From Collinsella sp. (GTDB lineage Bacteria; Actinomycetota; Coriobacteriia; Coriobacteriales; Coriobacteriaceae), in NCBI GenBank assembly GCA_019419645.1, contig DXZN01000033.1, forward strand, positions 1 through 21,124: a DNA stretch of 21,124 bases. Reading direction: 5' to 3'. The notes beneath the pieces were generated by a model. The model saw only the letters and a list, made by a program, of their open reading frames with translations. It ran no database searches and was not told the DNA's origin. Within the stretch, counting starts at the first letter, position 1. Every line of letters begins with the position of its first letter. Shown piece after piece: positions 1 to 6,430 of the stretch. A program made the position numbers and the translations under genes.

Positions 1-37
1 GTTGTGAGCATGGCTTCAGACTTTACGATCGTAAAAA

Positions 38-61
38 ATACGCGCGGCTAAGCGCGCGTAT
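38..61 (-). terminator. Possible minus-strand intrinsic terminator
   Basis: A perfect 9-bp stem, ATACGCGCG (38-46) with CGCGCGTAT (53-61), encloses a 6-nt loop. Read on the minus strand the stem is followed by a run of six T (33-38 on the plus strand), as in an intrinsic terminator. A 14-bp perfect palindrome, TTTACGATCGTAAA, lies next to it at 22-35. No minus-strand gene is visible immediately upstream, so the hairpin may instead be the 5' end of the downstream transcript or serve a gene outside the window. Confidence 0.35.
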
Positions 62-134
62 GCGCAAGACGGGCTTTGAGGGATTGCCATTCAAAGTCCG
101 TCTTGCTGTTGATGAGAGGCTTTGGGGGAAGCAT

Positions 135-932
135 ATGGGTCTTGAGGGAATCAAGCTGATCGCCTGCGATTTGGATGGCACGTTGCTGCATCCGGGGGAG
201 CGCGAGCCACGCCCTGAGGCATTTGAGCTCATTGATGAGCTGCATCGTCGCGGTATTGTGTTTATGCCGGCGAGCGGCCGTCAATATGCGAGCTTGCGCT
301 ATCTGTTTGCCCCGGTGGCCGATGAGCTCGCCTATGTATGCGAAAACGGAGCCCTGGTGATGAGCGAGGGGCATGCCGTTGTCAAGCGTTCCATGGAGCG
401 TAGCCTTGCTATGGATATCGCGAATGCCGTGGTCGCCTATCCCCATGCCGACGTAACCCTTTCGTGTGAGGGGCGCCTCTACACCATGAGCGGCAACGAT
501 GCGTTCGTCGATCATTTGCGCTATGAGGTCCACTGCGATGTGGCGGTGGTCGACCGCCCCGAGGACATCGACGAGGACGTCATTAAGATTGCCTTCCAGA
601 CGCCCGAGGTGGATCAGCTGGCGGCCCTGGAGTATTTCGAGCGCCTCTTTAGCGACCGTGTTGACGTGATGACGTCGGGAACCGAATGGACGGACTTTAT
701 CGGTTTCGGTTCGGGCAAGGGCTCCGCGCTTGCCGATTACGGTCGTGCCCTGGGTATTTCGCCCGATGAGATGATGGCGTTTGGCGATAACGAAAACGAT
801 CGCGACATGCTCAACGCGGTGGGCCATCCTTATCTAATGGAGAGCTGCAATCCCAGCATGCGCGGCATCAATGACCGCGTCCGCTACGTGCGCACGGTCG
901 AAGAAGAACTGCGTCGCCTGCTTGCTGAGTAG
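135..932 (+). CDS. HAD-superfamily hydrolase, Cof-type phosphatase
   Basis: Predicted cytosolic phosphatase of the haloacid dehalogenase superfamily, Cof/YidA-like (IIB cap), which act on sugar phosphates and similar small phosphoesters. The first motif DLDGTL is near residue 15, with both catalytic aspartates; motif II lies in MPASGR near residue 50; a conserved Lys follows around IKIAFQ; and motif IV is GDNENDRDML near residue 220. The length of 265 residues is normal for the family. I chose ATG 135 because GGGGGAAG precedes it and the protein then begins just before the first HAD strand; an in-frame ATG at 60 would add 25 residues of poor character. The gene converges on the Fur-family gene, with a long hairpin between them. 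The substrate cannot be read from the sequence. Confidence 0.9.
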   Translation: MGLEGIKLIACDLDGTLLHPGEREPRPEAFELIDELHRRGIVFMPASGRQYASLRYLFAPVADELAYVCENGALVMSEGHAVVKRSMERSLAMDIANAVVAYPHADVTLSCEGRLYTMSGNDAFVDHLRYEVHCDVAVVDRPEDIDEDVIKIAFQTPEVDQLAALEYFERLFSDRVDVMTSGTEWTDFIGFGSGKGSALADYGRALGISPDEMMAFGDNENDRDMLNAVGHPYLMESCNPSMRGINDRVRYVRTVEEELRRLLAE

Positions 933-1389
933 ATATATGTGGCATGCCTAGAAATCTACTTTTTGCTGCAGAGTGCAGAAAGGTGGATTTTAAGGCATGT
1001 CCCAAACATCTATCGGCAGTCGGGCAGAGGCCCTCGAAGATGGTGTAGTGCGACGTGACGTGCCAGCCGATTTGCTCGGACGCCTTGGCGTCGAGCTGGG
1101 CATCGAAGGGGAGCGGTACGTCGATGACGCGGCTGCACGAGGTGCAGATGATATGCGCATGCGGCTCGATCGTGCGATCGAAGCGGCTGCCGCCCGGCGT
1201 CTTGATGGAGAGGATTTCGCCGGCGTCGGCCAAGAGATTGAGATTGCGGTAGACCGTGCCGCGGCTGATTTTGTCATCCTGCGCGCGAACGACGTTGTAG
1301 ATTTCGTCGGCGGTGGGATGGTTATGGCTTTGGCGCACGGCGTCAAGAACCAGCTTTCGCTGTTTGGTATTCCTTCTTTGCACCGCCAT
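868..1389 (-). CDS. Fur-family metal or peroxide repressor, C-terminus frameshifted
   Basis: Metal-dependent repressor of the Fur/PerR/Zur family. The N-terminal winged helix includes TADEIY and ISRGTVYRNLNLL, followed by the metal and dimerisation domain with SRFD, EPHAHIICTSC and FEGLCP. ATG 1389 is chosen because GAGGCGAGG precedes it; the in-frame ATG 1419 has no ribosome site. The open frame runs past the usual family end: after GLCP it reads TADRC and about 45 residues of unrelated sequence into the HAD gene. Adding one G to the GGG at 1022-1024 would give GLCPDCR and a stop at 1010-1012, the canonical second CxxC zinc motif and family length. I therefore suspect a one-base deletion, either real or a sequence error. 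Which metal or signal it senses is not evident. Confidence 0.85.
   Translation of the reverse strand: MAVQRRNTKQRKLVLDAVRQSHNHPTADEIYNVVRAQDDKISRGTVYRNLNLLADAGEILSIKTPGGSRFDRTIEPHAHIICTSCSRVIDVPLPFDAQLDAKASEQIGWHVTSHYTIFEGLCPTADRCLGHALKSTFLHSAAKSRFLGMPHISTQQAGDAVLLRPCARSGRGH
941..1001. repeat. Long imperfect hairpin between convergent genes
   Basis: The arms 943-970 and 974-1000 pair over about 25 positions, with two wobble pairs, a two-base mismatch and a short bulge, around the 3-nt loop GAG. The arms begin with CATGCC and end with TGCA. The hairpin fills the space between the stop of the HAD gene (932) and the place where the Fur-family gene should end (1010). It has no long T-run outside the stem, so it is not a textbook intrinsic terminator. 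It could be a bidirectional transcript 3' end or one copy of an interspersed palindromic element. Confidence 0.6.
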
Positions 1390-1450
1390 GCGCCTCGCCT
1401 CTTTTCTATCAACGGTCATAAGTAAATGATACCGTATTTAGCACACAATA

Positions 1451-1861
1451 CTAATAATGAGGCGTGAAACCGTCTTCATTGGCAAGTGGGGCTCGGGCCT
1501 GGGCGTCTACGAGGCGAAAACGCGTCCCCATGCGCTCGTAGGAGGCATGAAGCGCCTCGAGATGAGATAGGATGTTTTCCGGAGCCCCCTGTATCTCCAT
1601 CTCGACCGAGCCGTCTTCCATGTTACGCACCCAGCCGGTGAGTGCGCGTGCCTGCGCGAGGTTGGTGTTGGTAAAGCGAAAACCAACGCCTTGGACTTGT
1701 CCCGTCCAGCGCAGGAAGTAGCGCAGGGGAGTGTCTTGAGTGGCCTCGTCGCTTGCGAGCACAGTAAGCCTGCGGCGCAGCTCGAGCTCGACGTTTGATG
1801 GTTTTTGAGGTTCTCGACTGCCGCCGGTGACGCTGGAGAAGAACGTATCGAAAAGGCCCAT
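1451..1861 (-). CDS. acyP: Acylphosphatase with N-terminal extension
   Basis: Acylphosphatase, a small cytosolic enzyme that hydrolyses acyl phosphates such as acetyl phosphate or 1,3-bisphosphoglycerate. Both family signatures are present: GQVQGVGFR, with the catalytic Arg, and GWVRNMEDGSVE, with the catalytic Asn. The family is usually about 90 residues. This protein has 136, because about 45 extra residues (MGLFDTFF onward) precede the domain. Its ATG lies 2 bp after the stop of the oxidoreductase gene at 1864, which implies translational coupling. A longer frame opens upstream at 1996 but lies inside the oxidoreductase gene and is composed of frame-shadow sequence. The role of the extension is unknown. 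Confidence 0.88.
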   Translation of the reverse strand: MGLFDTFFSSVTGGSREPQKPSNVELELRRRLTVLASDEATQDTPLRYFLRWTGQVQGVGFRFTNTNLAQARALTGWVRNMEDGSVEMEIQGAPENILSHLEALHASYERMGTRFRLVDAQARAPLANEDGFTPHY

Positions 1862-1863
1862 CG

Positions 1864-2970
1864 CTATGCCTGCTTGCCTGCGTCGGCCGGGAAGGTAATG
1901 CCGGCCTGCTGGCGCACGGCATCCATGATGCGCAGCGAGACGAGCGTGACATCGCGGTAGTGGCCAAGCTCGTGGCGTCCCGCCGGGGTCTCCCAAATCT
2001 CTTCCTTAACGTTATCGATGCCGCCGATGGCGGTGATAAAGTCGGCGAGCTCGTATTCCATAGTGTTGCTCGATTTGGGCAGGTCGAGCACAATGCCGCT
2101 GTCATCCTGCTCGCGCGGTGCCTCGGTCGCCGAGCCGCGTACGACGTCGCCGCGATAGTCGATGCGGACGTTGCGGGGCGTGGACAGATGGTCGATCTGG
2201 ATAGTGCCACGCTCGCCTTCGATCTGCGAGGGCAGCAGGTCATTCGTAATTTTGGAGTGCGCGAGCTCGACGGAGATCCGGCCACCGCCGTAGCTGGCGA
2301 GGATGGAACCGCAGCCGTCGATGGGGCCGTGCGTGAGCTGCCGCGTGGTGGGGTCGAGTAGAGTAGTCATGCTCGTAAGGCCGGAGGGCATGCCGAAAAT
2401 CTCGACCATGGGCTCGACGGCGTAGACGCCAATGTCCATGAGGGAGCCCGAGGCCATGTGGCAGTCGAAGATATTGGTGGCGCGCCCCGCGAGAACCTCG
2501 TTGTAGCGCGAAGAATACTTGCCAAAGCGCAACGATGCACGACGAATGGGCGCAATTTCGCCCAGGGCGTCCTCGATGGCGTGGAAGGCGGGGTCATGGA
2601 GCGGGCGCATGGCCTCGAGGGCTACGACGCCCGCCGCCTCGGCTGCGCGAAAGACCTCGAGCGCCTGCGCCTCGGTGGCACAAAAGGGCTTTTCGACGAT
2701 AACGTGCTTGCCGCCGGCGATACAGGCGAGCGCCTGCTCGTAGTGGAGCGCATTGGGGCTGCCGATGTAGACGGCGTCGACGTCGGCAGCGGACGCAAGC
2801 TCGTCAAGTGCGGTGAAGTTACGCTCGCCGCCGTGCTTAGTGGTGAAGGCGGCGCCGCGATCTGCATCGCGCGAAAGCGTGCCCACAAACGCGGCTTGGT
2901 CGTTGGCGTTGACGACCTGGATAAAGTCGTCGGTAATCATGGATGTGCCGATGGTCGCTATACGCAGCAT
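1864..2970 (-). CDS. Gfo/Idh/MocA family NAD(P)-dependent oxidoreductase
   Basis: Predicted NAD(P)-dependent dehydrogenase of the Gfo/Idh/MocA family, which oxidise or reduce sugars, inositols and related polyols. The Rossmann domain starts at the N-terminus with LRIATIGTS; VDAVYIGSPNALH follows near residue 65; the family EKP motif is in VIVEKPFCAT near residue 95. The C-terminal half has the usual substrate-domain pattern with MDIGVYAVEPM. At 368 residues the length is normal. ATG 2970 follows GAGGGGG. It is the first gene of a pair with acylphosphatase (2-bp gap). A second, diverged member of the family lies at 10392-11411. The substrate is unknown. Confidence 0.88.
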   Translation of the reverse strand: MLRIATIGTSMITDDFIQVVNANDQAAFVGTLSRDADRGAAFTTKHGGERNFTALDELASAADVDAVYIGSPNALHYEQALACIAGGKHVIVEKPFCATEAQALEVFRAAEAAGVVALEAMRPLHDPAFHAIEDALGEIAPIRRASLRFGKYSSRYNEVLAGRATNIFDCHMASGSLMDIGVYAVEPMVEIFGMPSGLTSMTTLLDPTTRQLTHGPIDGCGSILASYGGGRISVELAHSKITNDLLPSQIEGERGTIQIDHLSTPRNVRIDYRGDVVRGSATEAPREQDDSGIVLDLPKSSNTMEYELADFITAIGGIDNVKEEIWETPAGRHELGHYRDVTLVSLRIMDAVRQQAGITFPADAGKQA

Positions 2971-3045
2971 GTATCCCCCTCGTGCCGTTCGGTTTACAGG
3001 ATGAGTGTAGCGCGAGGGGATAGGAAATAGCGTGCAAAAACGCCG

Positions 3046-3531
3046 TTACAGGTCGCTCTCGTTAAAGCCGGCGTCGATATCGAGGTTGCTGCCGTCGGCC
3101 GCCGTGGTGGCAAGCTCGTCGCAGCGCTCATTGAGCTCATGGCCGGCGTGGCCCTTAACCCAGACGAACTCAACCTTGTGCTTGCTTTTGGCGGCGAGTA
3201 GGCGCTCCCACAGGTCGCGGTTCTTGACGGGCTGCTTGTTGGCGGTTTTCCAGCCGCGCTTTTTCCAGCCGTCGATCCAGTGCTTGTTAAAGGCGTTGAC
3301 GACGTACTGCGAATCGGAATGGACTTCGACCTCGCAGGGGCGGTTGAGTGCCTCGAGCGCCACGATAACGGCCATGAGCTCCATGCGGTTGTTGGTGGTC
3401 TTGGCGTAACCGCGCGAAAGCTCGGAGGTAAAGGTCTTGCCGGCGGGGTTGGTGTATTTGAGCACGGCGCCGTAGCCGCCGCGTCCCGGATTTGATCGGG
3501 CCGAGCCGTCGGTATAGATGATGACCTTCAC
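3046..3531 (-). CDS. rnhA: Ribonuclease HI
   Basis: Ribonuclease H type 1, which cleaves the RNA strand of RNA-DNA hybrids in the cytosol. The four catalytic carboxylates are visible: Asp in IYTDGS, Glu in NNRMELMAV, Asp in VHSDSQYVV and Asp in NERCDELA. The basic handle region is present (HWIDGWKKRGWK), as is VKGHAGHELNE. I chose GTG 3531: AAGGA precedes it, the protein then starts at the first beta strand (VKVIIYTDG), and a TACAAT -10 element on the minus strand (3571-3576) lies inside the longer frame that opens at 3582, which would leave that upstream ATG untranscribed. The result is 161 residues, normal for the family. It stands alone between the LysR gene and the oxidoreductase. Confidence 0.93.
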   Translation of the reverse strand: MKVIIYTDGSARSNPGRGGYGAVLKYTNPAGKTFTSELSRGYAKTTNNRMELMAVIVALEALNRPCEVEVHSDSQYVVNAFNKHWIDGWKKRGWKTANKQPVKNRDLWERLLAAKSKHKVEFVWVKGHAGHELNERCDELATTAADGSNLDIDAGFNESDL

Positions 3532-3630
3532 GGGCTTCCTTTCGTTGGGTACGTTTCGTGTGAGTGACCATTGTAGCGCCATGCCCGCCGGGGGCTAGCA
3601 ATCTACGATTTCTACCCCGTCTTCCGACAG

Positions 3631-4533
3631 TTAGTTGGCACGGATGATGCGGTTGAGCTCGTCGAGGTATTGCTGCAAGAGGGGAGAGGGCTTGCGCTCG
3701 TCGTGCATGATATAGCCTACGTGCATCGTTGGGGCGTCTGCTAACGGGATCGATGCCATACCCCATTGCATTTCATTGGAGAGGACACCGGTCGACAGGG
3801 TGTAACCGTTCGACGTGATAAGTAAGTTAGTAAGTGTTCCGCGGTCCGAGATTCGTATGTTGCGGTCGCAAGGGATATAGCTAAAAGGTTCCTCGGCGTA
3901 ATAGAAGGAATTTGAGGTTCCCTGCTCAAAGCTGTAGCGCGTATAGGGCGTGAGGTCGGCAAGGGACAGCTGCGGGCGGCGTGCGAGCGGGTGGCGCTCG
4001 CTAACGAAGACGTGGACCGTCGCGTCGAAGAGGGGATGGAAGCTTGCGCGGGCATCGGCGAAGGCCTTCTGCAGAACGCGGGCGTTAAAGTCATCCAGAT
4101 ACAGAATGCCGATATCGCTGCGAAACGCACGGACGTCATCGATGATCTGCGATGTGGTGGTCTCGCGCATGATGAACTCGAACTTGCTGTCGCGGCAGCG
4201 CTCGACTACGTTGACAAAGGCCTCGACCGAAAAGGCGTAGTGCTGGGCGGAAATGGCGAGGCGGGCTTGCGGGGTGCCACCGTCCTCGTAGCGTGCCTCG
4301 AGCATGTCGGCCTGCTCTACGACCTGGCGCGCATAGCCCAAAAGCTCGGTGCCGTCGTTGGTGAGCGTGACGCCGCGGCTGGAGCGCGTAAAGATCTCCA
4401 GATGGAGCTCTTGTTCTAGGCTTTTGACGGCGTTTGAGATGTTGGACTGAGCGGTATAGAGGCGCTGAGCTGCGGCGTTGATTGAGCCGGACTCTGCCAC
4501 GGCGATAAGAAAACGAAGCTGCTGGAGGGTCAT
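3631..4533 (-). CDS. LysR-type transcriptional regulator, probable metY activator
   Basis: LysR-family regulator of 300 residues, the standard length. The winged helix-turn-helix is at residues 1-60, with the recognition region SINAAAQRLYTAQSNIS, then a linker helix and a periplasmic-binding-like effector domain. The gene is divergent from the sulfhydrylase gene metY. The 275-bp gap contains a T-N11-A operator placed about 65 bp upstream of the predicted metY start of transcription, the classic position for this family. By analogy with CysB, CmbR and MetR-type regulators it may sense a sulfur metabolite such as O-acetylhomoserine or O-acetylserine. That is inference from context; the effector cannot be read from the sequence. 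Confidence 0.9.
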   Translation of the reverse strand: MTLQQLRFLIAVAESGSINAAAQRLYTAQSNISNAVKSLEQELHLEIFTRSSRGVTLTNDGTELLGYARQVVEQADMLEARYEDGGTPQARLAISAQHYAFSVEAFVNVVERCRDSKFEFIMRETTTSQIIDDVRAFRSDIGILYLDDFNARVLQKAFADARASFHPLFDATVHVFVSERHPLARRPQLSLADLTPYTRYSFEQGTSNSFYYAEEPFSYIPCDRNIRISDRGTLTNLLITSNGYTLSTGVLSNEMQWGMASIPLADAPTMHVGYIMHDERKPSPLLQQYLDELNRIIRAN

Positions 4534-4555
4534 CGGTGCCCGTCCTTTCGATAGC

Positions 4556-4572
4556 TATCTAAAAAACCGATA
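4556..4572 (+). promoter_or_regulatory. LysR-type operator upstream of metY
   Basis: TATC (4556-4559) and GATA (4569-4572) form an inverted repeat around 9 A-rich bases, giving the T-N11-A core typical of LysR-type boxes. Its centre is about 65 bp upstream of the transcription start implied by the promoter at 4595-4623. It also lies about 30 bp upstream of the LysR start codon, so it could serve autoregulation. The assignment rests on pattern and position only. Confidence 0.55.
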
Positions 4573-4594
4573 ACAGGTTAGCGCTTTTAAGTGA

Positions 4595-4623
4595 TTGACC
4601 GAGCGAAACAATGCTCGTACTAT
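4595..4623 (+). promoter_or_regulatory. Predicted sigma-70 type promoter of the metY leader
   Basis: TTGACC (4595-4600) and TACTAT (4618-4623) are separated by 17 bp, nearly ideal for the housekeeping sigma factor. Within and next to the spacer is an inverted repeat, CGAGC (4600-4604) and GCTCG (4613-4617), with 8 bases between. A protein bound there would block RNA polymerase, so repression may be layered on the LysR control. The predicted start at about 4630 gives a 5' leader of roughly 180 nt. Confidence 0.65.
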
Positions 4624-4692
4624 TCAAAACACACAAAGGCGGTAGGTAATTAAGCCGACCACGGAACCGGGATGTCAAAAGGAGGACCGCAT

Positions 4693-4746
4693 ATGAACTG
4701 CTTACCAAGACGAATGCCGGGCTCCTGTTTGCGCCCGTCGGCGTGA
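4693..4746 (+). CDS. 17-residue Cys/Met leader peptide upstream of metY
   Basis: A short frame reading MNCLPRRMPGSCLRPSA starts 7 nt after a perfect AAAGGAGG (4677-4684). Cys codons are at positions 3 and 12 and an internal Met at 8, rich for so short a peptide and matching the amino acids whose synthesis the downstream gene serves. Segments of the frame can pair with flanking RNA: TTACC (4702-4706) with GGTAA (4645-4649), and CTCCTG near 4721 with CAGGAG at 4748-4753. This suggests that ribosome position changes the fold. The stop TGA overlaps a GTG that is in frame with metY. I infer a cysteine- or methionine-responsive attenuator. It was recognised from the ribosome site and context, not from homology. 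Confidence 0.55.
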   Translation: MNCLPRRMPGSCLRPSA

Positions 4747-4808
4747 TCAGGAGACAGCGACTTACTTCTCTCTTATTTATTTACTTTCGTTCGATCAAGG
4801 AGATCATC

Positions 4809-6119
4809 ATGAGCCAGTTCATCAACAACCCCGAGCACACCTTTGGTTTCGATACCCTGCAGCTTCATGTTGGCCAGGAGAGCGCCGACCCCGCATCCGA
4901 CTCCCGCGCCGTGCCTATCTACCAGACCACGAGCTATGTGTTCCGCAACTCCCAGCACGCCGCCGATCGCTTTGGTCTTGCCGACGCCGGTAACATCTAC
5001 GGCCGTCTGACCAACTCCACCCAGGGCGTCTTTGAGGACCGTATCGCCGCGCTCGAGGGTGGCGTGGCCGGTCTTGCCGTCGCCTCCGGTGCCGCTGCCA
5101 TCACCTATACCCTGCAGGCTCTTGCCCAGGCCGGTGACCACGTGGTGGCTCAGAAGACCATCTACGGCGGTTCCTACAACCTGCTCGAGCATACGCTCTC
5201 CCAGTTTGGCGTCGGGACCACGTTTGTCGATGCTCATAACCTGGAAGAGGTTGAGGGTGCCATCAAGGACAACACCACGGTCATCTATCTCGAGACGCTC
5301 GGCAACCCCAACTCTGACATCCCCAACATCGACGCCATCTCCGAGATCGCCAAGAAGCACGGTCTGCCGGTTGTCGTCGACAACACTTTCGGCACCCCGT
5401 ATCTGTTCCGTCCGCTGGAGCATGGCGCCAACATCGTTGTCCACTCCGCAACCAAGTTCATCGGCGGCCACGGCACCTCGCTGGGCGGTGTGATCGTCGA
5501 CGGCGGTAACTTCGATTGGAAGGCGAGCGGAAAGTACGCCCAGATCGCTGAGCCCAACCCCTCCTACCATGGTGTTTCGTTTGCCGAGGCTGCCGGTCCC
5601 GCCGCCTTCGCAACCTATGTCCGCGCCATCCTGCTGCGTGACGAGGGTGCCTGCATCAGCCCGTTCAACGCCTGGGTCCTGCTCCAGGGCACCGAGACCC
5701 TGTCGCTGCGCGTCGACCGCCATGTCGAGAACACCAAGAAGGTCGTTGAGTTCCTGGCTGGTGACAGCCATGTCGCCAAGGTGAACCACCCGAGCCTGCC
5801 TGAGCACCCCGATCACGAGCTCTATCAGAAGTACTTCCCCAACGGCGGCGCTTCGATCTTCACCTTTGAGATTAAGGGTGGCCAGGAGGCAGCTTGGAAG
5901 TTCATCGATCATCTGCAGGTGTTCTCGCTGCTCGCCAACGTGGCCGACGTCAAGTCGCTCGTCGTGCACCCGGCTACCACCACGCACTCCCAGCTCTCTG
6001 CCGAGGAGCTCGCCGAGCAGAACATCGCGCCCTCCACGATCCGTCTTTCCATCGGTACCGAGAACGCCGAGGACATCATTTGGGATCTGAAGCAGGCCTT
6101 CGCCGCGCTGGACGAGTAA
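4809..6119 (+). CDS. metY: O-acetylhomoserine sulfhydrylase
   Basis: PLP-dependent enzyme of the Cys/Met metabolism family. It joins O-acetylhomoserine with sulfide (or methanethiol) to give homocysteine (or methionine) in the cytosol. Hallmarks are VPIYQTTSYVF near residue 38, IYGRLTNST, LETLGNPNSD, VVDNTFGTPY (PLP-binding Asp) and HSATKFIGGHGTSLGG, with the Schiff-base Lys near residue 220. The late motif VVHPATTTHSQL is typical. The 436-residue length fits metY rather than the shorter cystathionine enzymes. ATG 4809 follows AAGGAG at a good distance; a GTG at 4743 would add 22 residues and is less likely. It is preceded by a regulated leader with a Cys-containing peptide and divergent from a LysR regulator. 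A strong terminator follows at 6183. Confidence 0.95.
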   Translation: MSQFINNPEHTFGFDTLQLHVGQESADPASDSRAVPIYQTTSYVFRNSQHAADRFGLADAGNIYGRLTNSTQGVFEDRIAALEGGVAGLAVASGAAAITYTLQALAQAGDHVVAQKTIYGGSYNLLEHTLSQFGVGTTFVDAHNLEEVEGAIKDNTTVIYLETLGNPNSDIPNIDAISEIAKKHGLPVVVDNTFGTPYLFRPLEHGANIVVHSATKFIGGHGTSLGGVIVDGGNFDWKASGKYAQIAEPNPSYHGVSFAEAAGPAAFATYVRAILLRDEGACISPFNAWVLLQGTETLSLRVDRHVENTKKVVEFLAGDSHVAKVNHPSLPEHPDHELYQKYFPNGGASIFTFEIKGGQEAAWKFIDHLQVFSLLANVADVKSLVVHPATTTHSQLSAEELAEQNIAPSTIRLSIGTENAEDIIWDLKQAFAALDE

Positions 6120-6182
6120 GGCGACTTGTGCAAGGACCCCTTGCGACTCGATAGGTATAACTGCATAAATGCCTGCTCAAGG

Positions 6183-6219
6183 CGCCTGCGCAAGCAATGG
6201 TTGCGCAGGCGTCTTTTCT
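6183..6219 (+). terminator. Intrinsic terminator of metY
   Basis: An 11-bp perfect stem, CGCCTGCGCAA (6183-6193) with TTGCGCAGGCG (6201-6211), has a 7-nt loop and is followed by TCTTTTCT. A smaller hairpin, GCAAGG/CCTTGC (6130-6144), lies between it and the stop codon. Confidence 0.85.
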
Positions 6220-6430
6220 GCATAGGAAGGGCGCTATTACAGGGTTTTTGGCATGCTTTATGCATTCGAGTTGTGGAAAACTCCTGTTGAGAGGATGTGA
6301 GTTTTACGCAATTGACGTGCGCCTTTTGAGTAAAACCGCAGGTCGCGATTTGCTCGAGGTACTATGCAGCGCGATCGAATCACACGCAGCTCAAACGCAG
6401 CAAAAACGCACTACGGAGGTTTCCAGCTAC
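6220..6430 (+). promoter_or_regulatory. Non-coding stretch upstream of the secreted protein gene
   Basis: The gene-free stretch from 6120 to 6430 (311 bp) holds the metY terminator and, beyond it, a probable 5' region of the next gene. An inverted repeat GTTTTAC (6301-6307) and GTAAAAC (6330-6336) encloses 22 nt. Promoter-like elements are present (TTGACG at 6312, TACTAT at 6360), but their spacing does not match each other, so I do not assign a promoter. I looked for similarity to the c-di-AMP riboswitch, which often precedes cell-wall genes in actinobacteria, and saw no convincing match. Confidence 0.3.

Noticed and set aside
1451..1996. Longer acylphosphatase frame starting at 1996
   Set aside because: The extra 45 residues lie inside the oxidoreductase gene and are Arg/Pro/His-rich shadow sequence; ATG 1861 directly follows the upstream stop.
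4621..4760. SAM-type riboswitch upstream of metY
   Set aside because: I looked for the conserved core elements of SAM-I, SAM-II and SAM-IV and did not find them; the small frame with a perfect ribosome site explains the region better. A covariance search would be decisive.
4773..5987. 404-codon open frame on the minus strand opposite metY
   Set aside because: It is a shadow of the codon bias of metY: the protein has no recognisable domain, no ribosome site, and lies fully antisense to an unambiguous gene.
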